A program made the translations under genes and the position numbers. Positions 45,248 through 53,732 of a stretch of DNA of 64,000 nt are shown in pieces. Positions within the stretch are counted from its first letter, which is position 1. Each line of letters opens with the position of its first letter. The stretch comes from Pseudarthrobacter cellobiosi (GTDB taxonomy: Bacteria; Actinomycetota; Actinomycetes; Actinomycetales; Micrococcaceae): positions 372,001 through 436,000 of the forward strand of contig NZ_JAMXBJ010000050.1 of the NCBI RefSeq assembly GCF_023913755.1. The letters run 5' to 3'. The notes under the pieces are model-generated. The model was not told the DNA's origin. It worked only from the letters and a program-made list of their open reading frames with translations, and made no database searches.

Positions 45248-47326
45248 TTACGGCGTGCCGGAGAGGAAGTAGCCTGCGACGTCGGCGATGAGGTGGGTCG
45301 TGCCGTTGGAACGGTTGAACAGGGCGACTTTTCCATCGCCCCCGACACGGACGGTGACCGAGTTTGGCACGGTCTGACCCGGGTAGAAGTTTTCGTTCGA
45401 GGCGTTGGGCCGGGTTGTTCCGGAGGGGTAGGCAGCGATAAACCCGAAGTCTTGGGGCTGTGTCACCGTCATGTTGAAGACCACCGCCGAGACCTTCGCC
45501 GGTATCCCGGCAACCCCGCCGACTTTGAAGGACACTGCCGAATCGGCACCGACAGGGACCGTGTCACGGGTGTCCAGGAACCGTGAGGGGACCACAGGTG
45601 CGAACGCTCCGGGGACGGCCGGGGTTCCAGCTATGTAATACCCGGCGACGTCAGCGATGAGGTGAGTGGTGCCGTTGGACCGGTTGAAGAGCGTGACTTT
45701 CCCGTCAGCGCCGACTGGGACGGTGACCGAATTTGGTACGGTCTGACCCGGGTAGAAGTTTTCGTTCGAGGCGTTGGGCCGAGCTGTTCCGGAGGGGTAG
45801 GCAGCGATAAACCCGAAGTCTTGGGGCTGTGTCACCGTCATGTTGAAGACCACCGCCGAGACCTTCGCCGGTATCCCGGCAACCCCGCCGACTTTGAAGG
45901 ACACTGCCGAATCGGCACCGACAGGGACCGCGTCACGGGTGTCCAGGAACCGTGTCGGGGCGATCGGCACGAACGTCCCGGGAGCCGTTGGAACCGGCGC
46001 CACACCGATGGGCCTGTCAGCGAACCAGTAGCGCTTGGCCACGTCGTCGCTGGCCATCACCACGAGGCCCGTCTTGCTGTTCACCGACTGCTTGCTGGTG
46101 GTCACATTGTTAATGTTGGGAGAAGCGGGATCCTCCATGATGGGTGTGCCCCGGCCCGCTGCAAATACGGGGTTGTCCATGGACGCAGTCTTCTCATAAA
46201 TGCTGCCCTCCACGCCGTCAAAAGCGCAACCGTTGACCGTCGATGAGGGTCCTGTTTGGAACGCGTGGACGAGGTTGTTTTCGGGGTCAAGCACAATTTG
46301 CGGCCGAGTCGTGCAATCGCCGGTGAGTGAAATCGTCGACGTCGAGAAGGAGCCGGTGCCTGGTTTGAAAACCAGTAGCACCAACTGGGCCAGCGTCGGA
46401 TCTGTAGAGGTAACGTCGAGATTGGTCTTCACCGCGGCGAAGACCCTGCCAGCGGAGTCGGCCTGCAGTGATTTGAGGTTAAGATGGTCATCGGCCAGTC
46501 CTGTGCCCTTGGTCGCGGACTGGACTTTCCATGACGACGTTGAGGTCGCTGCAGTACCATCGGTGCGCGTGGCCCACCACACGGACCCTGTTCGCTGGTC
46601 GGTCCACATCACCCCGATTTTCTTCTCGCCGTATGCGACGATGGCTGAGATGTCATCGGGTGCTGGATTCGGGTTGGAAACCGGAATAATAAACGGAGTT
46701 GCCCAGCTTGTGCCGCCAGGAGCGGAGTTGTTGACGTAAACCGTGTTGGTGAACCCGGCGACTGGGTCGCCGGCAACCTGCGTCCACGTGGCCCAGACAG
46801 CACCGGTGGTGTCCTGGGCTATAGTCATTGACTCGCTGCTGTTGTTGGTGATGACAGTCGGAAAACCACTGTCCAGCGTGTATTTTCCGCCGGAATAGCT
46901 GTACCTATAGAGGTAGGCAGGTCCTGATACTGAAGGCAGTGGTGTTGTTTCATTGGTCAGAGTGACCAAATGGGAGGCGATGTACAGGTGACTGCCGTCC
47001 CATAGCGTGTCCGCCAGAGTGTTTGCCCGCCTGTCATTAAGCAGCCCCGTATCCACCCATGTCTGGGAGCTACGGTCCAGCCGATAGATGTGCCACCCGC
47101 TGTCTGTCGTCCACATGTCGGCCCACCAGGAGCCATCATTCCACCAGAGCTTGCTTTGCGGCTTGTCCGATGTGGGAGGCTTGCCGACTCCTGCATAGCT
47201 GATACTCGGATGCCCGTACGTGGTGGCGGCCTCGGCTCTGCTGGAAGCAGCGAAACCAGTTCCAGCAACGCATGTCGCCAAAACCATGAGAGTAATCAGC
47301 CAACTGATAGAACGCTTCACTTTCAT
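45248..47326 (-). CDS. secreted protein with C-terminal tandem RFLDTRD units
   Basis: The 692-residue protein starts MKVKRSISWLITLMVLATCVAG, with a Sec signal ending near AEA-ATT (the first residues MKVKRSISWLITLM are shown as typical). Residues about 45-440 form a repetitive beta-rich region, perhaps a propeller (WNDGSWWADMW, VWATWTQVAG, VWWATRTDG). Two 123-residue units follow, each with RFLDTRD, VGGVAGIPAKVSAVVFNMTV and LIADVAGY. This unit is common at the end of actinobacterial exported proteins. No anchor is seen. AGGAGA precedes the ATG. Confidence 0.75.
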   Translation of the reverse strand: MKVKRSISWLITLMVLATCVAGTGFAASSRAEAATTYGHPSISYAGVGKPPTSDKPQSKLWWNDGSWWADMWTTDSGWHIYRLDRSSQTWVDTGLLNDRRANTLADTLWDGSHLYIASHLVTLTNETTPLPSVSGPAYLYRYSYSGGKYTLDSGFPTVITNNSSESMTIAQDTTGAVWATWTQVAGDPVAGFTNTVYVNNSAPGGTSWATPFIIPVSNPNPAPDDISAIVAYGEKKIGVMWTDQRTGSVWWATRTDGTAATSTSSWKVQSATKGTGLADDHLNLKSLQADSAGRVFAAVKTNLDVTSTDPTLAQLVLLVFKPGTGSFSTSTISLTGDCTTRPQIVLDPENNLVHAFQTGPSSTVNGCAFDGVEGSIYEKTASMDNPVFAAGRGTPIMEDPASPNINNVTTSKQSVNSKTGLVVMASDDVAKRYWFADRPIGVAPVPTAPGTFVPIAPTRFLDTRDAVPVGADSAVSFKVGGVAGIPAKVSAVVFNMTVTQPQDFGFIAAYPSGTARPNASNENFYPGQTVPNSVTVPVGADGKVTLFNRSNGTTHLIADVAGYYIAGTPAVPGAFAPVVPSRFLDTRDTVPVGADSAVSFKVGGVAGIPAKVSAVVFNMTVTQPQDFGFIAAYPSGTTRPNASNENFYPGQTVPNSVTVRVGGDGKVALFNRSNGTTHLIADVAGYFLSGTP
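45276..45954 (-). repeat. two 310-bp direct repeats inside the surface-protein gene
   Basis: Positions 45276-45585 and 45645-45954 match at a constant offset of 369 bases (123 codons). A central stretch of about 140 bases appears identical, including synonymous positions, pointing to recent duplication or gene conversion. Confidence 0.85.
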
Positions 47327-47568
47327 TGCAGCTCTCCTGGGTAGGATCGGACACCAAAGCAATCCCTCGCTCAACGTCTATGGAGGGCGCGGCAGTACCT
47401 GTTCCCGGTTAGGACTTGGTCTCTGCCCCAACTGCCGTCGGCATTGATCCCGGCCGGTCCGTAGAGTCTATTGATTGGCACCTAAGGCTGTCCCGAGTAG
47501 TGGGTACTCGTTTTTGTCCATTTCCCCTATCGGCCCATGTTTGTCCCGGTCCCGTATCGTTGACTCTG

Positions 47569-47937
47569 ATGATTAGCAGACGCGACGCGGCAATTGCCCT
47601 TGATGTACCGATGGAAATGGCCCAGCGCCATGGCATCCCGAAACGACTGACCGAGGCGGAGCTGGGCGAAATCCTGGACAACCCGCCGGCATGGCTGATC
47701 CAGTCGCGGGCCAACCGGACCGGCAAGCGTCCGGTCTGGGTGCACCTGGAATGCGCCGTCTGCGGCTACGAGGAAGCTGCCCGGCCCAAAAAATGGTGGC
47801 CGGAATTCACGTATGTGGTGTGCGAGCACCATGCCCTGGATGAGGTGCCGCCGCTGCGGCCGGGCCTCATCAGGAGCGAGTTCGACGGCGTCGGGACCCG
47901 TTTTGTGGGCATCGCGGACGTTGCAGTTCCGGACTGA
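47569..47937 (+). CDS. DUF5997-family protein, unknown function
   Basis: The 122-residue protein starts MISRRDAAIALDVPMEMAQRHG and has a helical N-terminal part, followed by CAVCGYEEAARPKKWWPEF and CEHHALDE, a likely zinc-binding pair. I associate it with the actinobacterial DUF5997 family from memory. TATCGT lies eight bases before the ATG (leaderless candidate). Confidence 0.6.
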   Translation: MISRRDAAIALDVPMEMAQRHGIPKRLTEAELGEILDNPPAWLIQSRANRTGKRPVWVHLECAVCGYEEAARPKKWWPEFTYVVCEHHALDEVPPLRPGLIRSEFDGVGTRFVGIADVAVPD

Positions 47938-48018
47938 TTCGGGGCATTACATTCGGGGCTGAACAGGCGTATTTTACGAAGTGGGACGCAGCCTGTCCCC
48001 CGTTGTAAGGAGCACGCC

Positions 48019-48156
48019 ATGCCGGACAAGTCACCACACCAGCAGCTGCACAAGAAGCCGGTCAAAACCATCAAGGAAAAACGCGCCGACAAGAAGGCCA
48101 AGAGCCCGATTGAAGGCCCGCAGGACCCGGTAGCGCACCTGAAGAAGCGCCGGTAG
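48019..48156 (+). CDS. small basic protein, 45 residues
   Basis: The product begins MPDKSPHQQLHKKPVKTIKE and ends DPVAHLKKRR. AAGGAG lies seven bases before the ATG. It is highly charged, with no membrane segment. The clear ribosome site and isolated position support a real gene; function unknown. Confidence 0.65.
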   Translation: MPDKSPHQQLHKKPVKTIKEKRADKKAKSPIEGPQDPVAHLKKRR

Positions 48157-48161
48157 CGGTA

Positions 48162-49140
48162 TTACCCGTTCCCGGCCATCTCTTCGGGCACTGCCACAAT
48201 GTCCACTTCCTGGCCGTCCCTCAGCACTCGAATCGCCAGCGGCTGGCCGATCGCATCGGCGAACAGCAGCTTCTGGAGGCTTTCGGCGTTGCTGACGGGG
48301 CGGCTTCCGGCTGTCAGGATGACGTCACCCGCCCGCAGGCCCCCGCGATCTGCAGGCGAACCTGCCAGGACCTCCGCCACGCGCAGCCCGTCCCGTTGTC
48401 CCGTCCTGATCACCGCGCTGGCATTGAGCCGGAACGGTGTGCTGACAACGCCGAGATAGGCACGCCTTACGCGGCCGTCCTTCAGGCGCTGCGATGATGC
48501 GCCGTGTGGTGGCGTTGATAGGCACGGCCAGGCCCAGCCCGGCGCCGGCCACCGCGGTATTGATTCCCACGATGTGGCCGTGCGTATCGGCCAGGGCGCC
48601 GCCGGAACTGCCTGCGTTGAGTGCGGCGTCGGTCTGGATGACGTCCTCGATCACGCGCCGGTTGCCGCCGGACCACACTGGGATGGCCCGCCCCAGACCG
48701 CTGACCACTCCTGCGGTGACCGATCCTGCCAGTCCAAGGGGATTGCCCACCGCAATGACCAGCTGGCCCACCCGCAGCGTCTCGGCGTCCCCGAACTGCG
48801 CCGGGGCTACTTTTGGCGGCCGGCCATGGACCACCGCGAGGTCGGACAACGGATCCATGCCCACCAGTTCAAGATCGGTCCGGCTGCCGTCCGCAAAGGC
48901 GGCGTGGCCTTGGTTTGTGCCGGCTACGACGTGCGAATTGGTCAGCAGGTAGCCGTCTTCCGTGAAGAGCACCGCCGAGCCGGCACCCAGGCGGAACCGG
49001 CCATTGCGGCGGTTGCCGGTCATTTCAATGGCCGCAACATGCGGGGTGACCGTCTCAGCCACGCGCATGACGGTCTCCGAATACGAGTCCAGGGGACCGT
49101 CGTCGGCCGCTGCTGAATTGGGTTCCTGCGCGGCGTCCAT
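48162..49140 (-). pseudogene. HtrA/DegP-like serine protease, frameshifted
   Basis: The first frame (from the ATG at 49140, AGGAGG upstream) encodes a trypsin-like domain with His in TNSHVV, Asp in LSDLAVV and Ser in NAGSSGGAL. Near 48485 one extra G (plus strand) shifts the frame after NATTRRIIAA. The second frame resumes with LKDGRVRRAYLGVV and a PDZ domain (AEVLAGSPADRGGLRAGDVI) to the stop at 48162. Deleting one base restores one continuous protein. No signal peptide is seen. It is either a recent pseudogene or a sequencing error. Confidence 0.8.
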
Positions 49141-49290
49141 GGAGCACCTCCTGGCTGGCGTTACTGCCTCCGGATTCCAGACCTTGGTGCTGCGCCGGAG
49201 CTTATTGGCGACAACCATGGCGTGGCCCCGCGTAGTCCCGGAACGGCTACGCCGTCGGTGAACAGGATGCTCAACAGGGCGTTTAGATGC

Positions 49291-49320
49291 CAAAAGACCC
49301 GGACGCGGGGTCCGGGTCTT
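49291..49320 (-). terminator. minus-strand terminator beyond the first tRNA-like 3' end
   Basis: On the minus strand, AAGACCCGGA pairs with TCCGGGTCTT around a seven-base loop and is followed by TTGG. It lies 25 bases past the tRNA-like 3' end at 49345 and probably served that RNA gene. Confidence 0.7.
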
Positions 49321-49344
49321 CTGGCAATGTCTTGCGACATTCAA

Positions 49345-49373
49345 AATGTGGTGATGGGGGAATTGAACCCCCG
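49345..49373 (-). repeat. 3'-end fragment of a tRNA-like gene (att-like site 1)
   Basis: The minus strand reads GGGGGTTCAATTCCCCC, a perfect T-arm, then CATCACCACATTT (acceptor 3' strand). No matching 5' half of a tRNA lies within 100 bases, and the acyltransferase gene starts too close for a complete tmRNA. It resembles 51381-51410 and is interpreted as an attachment-site scar. Confidence 0.65.
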
Positions 49374-49522
49374 TTTGGCCCTAGCCCACCTGTCCGTGTT
49401 CCCGGTCATCGCCCTATTCCCGCTACTCAACGGCGCCCGCGCCACCACCATCGCGCTGCAGCCTCGTAAGTGGGCGCCTGCCCGCCGACGGCATAGTGTC
49501 CAACGTATTCTAAGGCCCTGCG

Positions 49523-50779
49523 TCAACGCCCTGGCGGTGCGGGGCTTCCATTCGTTCCGAGCTGGAGGACGCCCGCAGCGTCAGAGGGCGCCTCGCCGGC
49601 GGCGTGACTGGAAGACACGTATTCTCTGAATTTCGCACTTGCGAACCGTCCTGCACGCTTACTCAGGCGGTGCGCAGGAAGTTCGACAACCTTGGAGAAC
49701 AGCCAGGCGACGACAACCGATATAGGAATAGCGAACAGCAGCGCCCGCATCCAATGATCGGCACCTAGCAGGCGGCTGAATAGAAGGATAATCGGGACAT
49801 GGACCAAATAGAGGCTGAAAGATATCTTACCCAGCCACTGAATGAGTCCCCACTCAAGGAAACGAGTGGCAGTCCTTGAGAATACGGCGCAGAGGACGAT
49901 GAGCACAGCACCCGGAATACTCAATGCCTTGCCAATCGCCAGCGTGAGCGGATCAGTGACGCCACCAATATGCATCGGCCAATAAGCGCACATCAGCAGG
50001 ACTCCCACAGAGAAGCATCCAAACCAGCCTGCTCGGGTCAAGAGCGATGTGCGCCGTGGACGGTAACGTCGGGTCCTGGCCATCACGGGAAAGGCCATTA
50101 CCGCCCCCGCAAGGAAAGCCGAGAGGAAGGTCATGAAGCCGATTTCGTTCATCGCACCGACAACAGAGAGGGCTGTGCAGGCAATCGTCGTCGCGACAGT
50201 CCACCGTCTCAGTACTACGGCGATTCCAACGAAGACCGGCAGCAGCAATGAGAACAGGAACTCCCATTGCAGCGACCAAAGTGGGTTGTTGATCCGCGTT
50301 GGTCCACGAACGGCATCAAAACCACGAACAACTTCTTGCCACTCAAGCAGCGGAACGTCAGATGAGCTGACCCATTTGCTGACAGTCGTCGCAGGGTCAA
50401 TTGTGACAAGTGTTACCCAGAGGCTGGCAAGAAGTAGGGAAGCTGCCACCGGCACCCATAGACGAAGCGTCCTTGCGACGTAGTAGGCGATCCAGTCGAA
50501 GGACTTGGCCCGAAGAACAGGCAGTGACACAACAAGCCCGCTCAGGACGAAGAACAGCAGGACCGCCTCGCCGCCGGCAGTGAAGATCTTCAACGGGGTA
50601 GCGTTCAACCACCAGAGCAGCGTCCCTTCCGCAGGTGTTTCCCGCGTAAAGTACAGATTCGCGAAATCCGGAACGGTCAGCGCGGAATGGTGGATCACGA
50701 CGATCAGTGCGGCCAGCCCGCGACAACCATCGAGGGATCGAAGCCGAGGCGGCCGCGGCGTCGAGGTGGGGTAAGTCAT
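49523..50779 (-). CDS. acyltransferase 3 family membrane protein
   Basis: The 418-residue integral membrane protein has about ten hydrophobic segments and the family hallmarks RLRSLDGCRGLAALIVVIHHS near the N-terminus (core DGCRGLAAL, then the catalytic His). Such enzymes O-acylate cell-surface polysaccharides, peptidoglycan or lipids. Lower GC and a position between two att-like repeats suggest transfer. Surface modification could alter phage receptors (speculation). The ribosome site is weak. Confidence 0.85.
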   Translation of the reverse strand: MTYPTSTPRPPRLRSLDGCRGLAALIVVIHHSALTVPDFANLYFTRETPAEGTLLWWLNATPLKIFTAGGEAVLLFFVLSGLVVSLPVLRAKSFDWIAYYVARTLRLWVPVAASLLLASLWVTLVTIDPATTVSKWVSSSDVPLLEWQEVVRGFDAVRGPTRINNPLWSLQWEFLFSLLLPVFVGIAVVLRRWTVATTIACTALSVVGAMNEIGFMTFLSAFLAGAVMAFPVMARTRRYRPRRTSLLTRAGWFGCFSVGVLLMCAYWPMHIGGVTDPLTLAIGKALSIPGAVLIVLCAVFSRTATRFLEWGLIQWLGKISFSLYLVHVPIILLFSRLLGADHWMRALLFAIPISVVVAWLFSKVVELPAHRLSKRAGRFASAKFREYVSSSHAAGEAPSDAAGVLQLGTNGSPAPPGR

Positions 50780-51300
50780 CAGCTGCCTATTGTTGTTTCG
50801 GCCAACCAGAGGGAGTTAGACGTCGGACTCGGCGGCCCCCAAAGCTTTCCGAACGCGGTTCAAGCATACATCGAGGGCCGACGGACATGTCGCTCGATGT
50901 AAGGCAGGCACGTTGCCACCAGGATGGGGCACGCGGCATTGCGGGATCCGCGCCGGGGAGCGGCCCTGAGTTAGTCGACATGCCCAGTCGCCTGCACCAG
51001 TACGTGCCCGCGGCCCACGCGCCGACCTCCGCGTGCAGCAGTGCCTCGTTGGCTTTCGTCTTGGTCCGAAAACCTCCGAAGGCGACAGCGCAGCGGAGTC
51101 GCGTCTGGCCGCATGGCCCTTGTGCTAACCCTGATCACCGCTGATGCCGCGCTCGAAGCCAACGTCTTGGGGCCACTCGGCCTGCTACTTCCTGCAATTT
51201 ATTCGCTGTTCCCTCCCGGGCGGCACCATCAACGACGCAGCCACTGGATAGAGCATCCGGGAACACAGAATCGACCCCACCCGGAACTACCAGCCCAGAC
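50780..51300. other. gap without recognisable genes
   Basis: Open frames here lack ribosome sites, family similarity or consistent codon use. It may be decayed mobile-element DNA plus the promoter of the acyltransferase gene. Confidence 0.4.
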
Positions 51301-51334
51301 AAAGAAAAACACCCCGGTCCGAAGACCGGGGTGT
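51301..51334 (-). terminator. minus-strand terminator beyond the second tRNA-like 3' end
   Basis: ACACCCCGGT (51309-51318) pairs with ACCGGGGTGT (51325-51334). On the minus strand it is followed by TTTTCTTTG. It lies 47 bases past the acceptor end at 51381. Confidence 0.8.
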
Positions 51335-51380
51335 AACCGATGACCCGACTCATCCGTGAAGGATGTGTCGACTCATCACA

Positions 51381-51410
51381 AATGTGGAGATGGGGGGAAT
51401 TGAACCCCCC
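51381..51410 (-). repeat. 3'-end fragment of a tRNA-like gene (prophage att site)
   Basis: The minus strand reads GGGGGGTTCAATTCCCCCC, then CATCTCCACATTT. The acceptor CATCTCC-A is typical of tmRNA, but the identity is not proven. Only the last roughly 30 bases are present. Prophage genes lie to the right, so the intact gene is expected beyond the right end of the prophage. Confidence 0.65.
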
Positions 51411-51500
51411 AAAATCCCATATAGACACTGAAACCGCGTCATCAGAGTTGTTGCATTTAGGGACATTAGCGCGTTTCTATGAACACACAAAACACGCCGA

Positions 51501-51517
51501 TGTCATCCGTGATGACA
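51501..51517. promoter_or_regulatory. perfect palindrome before the first prophage gene
   Basis: TGTCATCCGTGATGACA is a 7-3-7 perfect inverted repeat 67 bases upstream of the next start. It is a plausible phage operator. Confidence 0.45.
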
Positions 51518-51571
51518 CGATTTTCACACGTTTCCACCACCAAAACCGACCACTCCGAACACCATCCGCGA

Positions 51572-51583
51572 TAGAATTGGACC
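51572..51583 (+). promoter_or_regulatory. leaderless promoter -10 of the first prophage gene
   Basis: TAGAAT (51572-51577), six bases, then the ATG at 51584. Confidence 0.6.
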
Positions 51584-52111
51584 ATGACCACAACCCCCGA
51601 AGCAGTCGAAAACTCCCCCGCGCGCTCGACCGACGAACTGATGCTCGACAGCATGGGCGCTACGCCGAACGGTTTTGAAATCAGGACTCACGCCGGAGGC
51701 CCGGAGACGGCCGACACGCTGCTGTTCATTGCGGATGCCATGCGCGATGCACTGGACGGGCACAACGCCCCGAACTATCTGGAGATGGAAGTGAAGGCGT
51801 CGGACGGCAAGCGCTACATCATGAACTTGCAGCGCGCGGGAAAGCTCACCCCTCACCAGGCGCGCGTCAATGCCGAGGAAGCGCTTGAAGCCAGCAAGCC
51901 CCGCACCATCACGAAGGCGGAGGAACTGGACGCGCTGCCGGTAGGGTCCGTCGTGCTTCACAACGGGCGAGCGTTCCAGCACTACCCGGCATACCCGGCG
52001 CCGTTCGACGAGTACCAGCAATGGAAGTGCGGCGACGGCGGATTTGTCCGCTCAACCAAGGACGGCAGCTCTATCCTCCCCGCTACCGTCCTGCATGAGG
52101 CCGCCAAGTGA
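51584..52111 (+). CDS. prophage protein, unknown function
   Basis: The 175-residue protein contains a C-terminal segment, TKAEELDALPVGSVVLHNG, seen in various phage proteins, with no enzyme motif. It is read from a probable leaderless promoter and overlaps the next small gene (GTGA). It may be expressed in the lysogen, being near the left att site. Confidence 0.65.
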   Translation: MTTTPEAVENSPARSTDELMLDSMGATPNGFEIRTHAGGPETADTLLFIADAMRDALDGHNAPNYLEMEVKASDGKRYIMNLQRAGKLTPHQARVNAEEALEASKPRTITKAEELDALPVGSVVLHNGRAFQHYPAYPAPFDEYQQWKCGDGGFVRSTKDGSSILPATVLHEAAK

Positions 52112-52257
52112 TCGCAAAGTGGTTCTACCTCAGCGCATTCGTCATCAATGCGGTCCTCTTTCTGGCGAACTTCCTTGAGCGCGATACGCACGACATGATC
52201 TTCCATGGCTTCGCGGCCGCGATCTGGTACGCCTGTGCAGAAAGGTCCGCCAAGTGA
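52108..52257 (+). CDS. small membrane protein, 49 residues
   Basis: The GTG start overlaps the previous stop. The product begins VIAKWFYLSAFVINAVLFLA, with one or two hydrophobic helices (the second GFAAAIWYACA). Start-stop overlaps on both sides support it. It may be a lysogeny or exclusion protein. Confidence 0.55.
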   Translation: MIAKWFYLSAFVINAVLFLANFLERDTHDMIFHGFAAAIWYACAERSAK

Positions 52258-52535
52258 TCCCGGCAGAGGCTGTCGAGGCGGCGGTCCCGTGGATCACGAA
52301 CTTCCTTGAGCGCCGCGGCCTGTCACTCAGGGGCAAAGAGGCTGAGGCGCTGGCGGGCTACATCCTCACAGCCGCAGCCCCGCACATGCTGGCAGCGGCA
52401 CAGTCGGCCGCGCTGGAGGAAGTCGCCGACCTGATTGAGCCATTCAGTGGGATCGGATTGGCGCATGGCGCGACACGGGGCGACGTCGCGCGCTGGCTCC
52501 GCGACCGGGCCGCCACCTACAGGCCCGCCGAGTGA
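52254..52535 (+). CDS. prophage protein, unknown function
   Basis: The 93-residue alpha-helical protein has a GTG start overlapping the upstream stop and in turn overlaps the HNH gene. No domain is recognised. Confidence 0.55.
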   Translation: MIPAEAVEAAVPWITNFLERRGLSLRGKEAEALAGYILTAAAPHMLAAAQSAALEEVADLIEPFSGIGLAHGATRGDVARWLRDRAATYRPAE

Positions 52536-52894
52536 GCCCGATCCGCGCCAGCGAGAAACTGCGCTACCCGGAGGACTGGCGAGAGATCAGCGCACGCATC
52601 CGGTTCGAGCGGGCCAACGGCCAGTGCGAATGCTTAGGCGAGTGCGGGCGGGGCACTCACGGCGACCGTTGCCCGAACCGTCACGGGATGCCCGCTTACG
52701 GCACCGGCTCCAACGTCGTGCTCACCACGGCGCACCTTGACCACACCCCGGAGAACTGCGAGGACGACAACCTGAAGGCGATGTGCCAGGGCTGCCACCT
52801 CCACTACGACAAAGGCCACCACTCCGAGACGCGGGCCGCCACGAAGGCTGCCGCCGTAGCGCTGGCTGGGCAGATGGCACTTCCGCTCGCCTGA
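52532..52894 (+). CDS. HNH endonuclease-like protein
   Basis: The 120-residue protein has cysteine pairs (CECLGECG; CQGCH) around TTAHLDHTPEN and a closing HLHYDKGHH, the HNH pattern with a zinc site. Phage HNH proteins act in packaging or as free-standing nickases. Its place at the left end, away from any terminase, makes the role unclear. Confidence 0.78.
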   Translation: MSPIRASEKLRYPEDWREISARIRFERANGQCECLGECGRGTHGDRCPNRHGMPAYGTGSNVVLTTAHLDHTPENCEDDNLKAMCQGCHLHYDKGHHSETRAATKAAAVALAGQMALPLA

Positions 52895-52949
52895 ATGGTT
52901 CCGCGGCCGGAACAATTCTGCATATCCAGCATCGGTTGATTATCAAACC

Positions 52950-53321
52950 TCAGCCGCCTGAAGCTCCACCCTTCGCAACGAGCACGGCCGCGAGTGAGGC
53001 TAGAACGTTGCGGTCCTCCGGTGGGAGTTGGCCGGCGCCGGGGAGTACCAGGTCTGTCCGGTTCCCCTCCCCCACATCCAAGCCGACCTGACGCGCCGCA
53101 GCCAACAACACGTCAGTCTCCGACACGCCAAGGCCGCGGGCGAACGCGCGCACCGTCACCGGATCCGGCAACAGCTTCCGCTCAAAGTCCGGGGACCCCC
53201 ACTGCTGCCACGACGACAGAGTCGAAAGTGCGCCCAACGATGCCGCCCGGTCCTTCAACTCCCGGAACGAACGATCCCCCTTCAACTCCGCAATCAGGGC
53301 CGCGAGCGTCGGGCCGGTCAC
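52950..53321 (-). CDS. phage HTH protein, repressor-like
   Basis: The 123-residue protein has an N-terminal helical region (SFRELKDRAASLGA) and PVTVRAFARGLGVSETDVLLAA, resembling actinophage immunity-repressor HTH proteins. Its ATG overlaps the lipoprotein stop. It is read leftward with the lysogeny genes. Confidence 0.6.
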   Translation of the reverse strand: MTGPTLAALIAELKGDRSFRELKDRAASLGALSTLSSWQQWGSPDFERKLLPDPVTVRAFARGLGVSETDVLLAAARQVGLDVGEGNRTDLVLPGAGQLPPEDRNVLASLAAVLVAKGGASGG

Positions 53322-53710
53322 GGCACCACCACCGAACCGCCCAGCTTGTCCTTGATCTTCGCCAACATGCTTTCGTCCTCCGACTGGATCAACCAGCGGG
53401 GACCTTGGAGTGACGGCGTCTTGGTAAACCCCGTCATGACCTTCCCAGTAATCATCGCGTCATCCGTCTTGAAGACATGCAACCCGAGATCGCTGGAGCA
53501 CTTCAGGAAGTCCTCATCGCCGCTGTCCGACTTATCCGACGCGTCGCCGGGACACTCCACACCGGACGCCACAACAGCCTCCCGCAGCTTCGACGCACTC
53601 TCATACGTCGCATCCTTCGCCGGGCCGCCACAACCAGCCAGGGCCAATACCAACACAGGTGCCCAAAGAAACCTCTTCAACGTTCCGCCTTCAATAAGGG
53701 GCCAGCCCAT
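53318..53710 (-). CDS. prophage lipoprotein
   Basis: A basic N-terminus, a hydrophobic stretch and the lipobox LALAGCGGP mark a lipoprotein of up to 130 residues. The start may be the ATG at 53710 or a TTG ten codons later. Lipoproteins in phage lysogeny modules can block superinfecting DNA (as Ltp of a streptococcal phage), but no direct similarity is claimed. Confidence 0.65.
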   Translation of the reverse strand: MGWPLIEGGTLKRFLWAPVLVLALAGCGGPAKDATYESASKLREAVVASGVECPGDASDKSDSGDEDFLKCSSDLGLHVFKTDDAMITGKVMTGFTKTPSLQGPRWLIQSEDESMLAKIKDKLGGSVVVP

Positions 53711-53732
53711 CCGGGCCGACCTGGTTCAGTTC

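Larger units (their letters stand above)
49373..51383. mobile_element. 2-kb island between two att-like repeats
   Basis: The segment lies between the two tRNA-like 3' ends. It holds one acyltransferase gene of visibly lower GC than its surroundings and about 600 bp without clear genes. No integrase is present, so it would be a decayed or passively acquired element. Confidence 0.45.

Noticed and set aside
49348-49448. A complete tRNA on the minus strand ending at 49348
   Set aside because: A GTGGTG that could pair with the acceptor lies 101 bases away, but no D-arm or anticodon arm fits; only the 3' end is convincing.
50707-51343. Open frames on both strands right of the acyltransferase gene
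   Set aside because: They have no ribosome site, no coupling and no family features.
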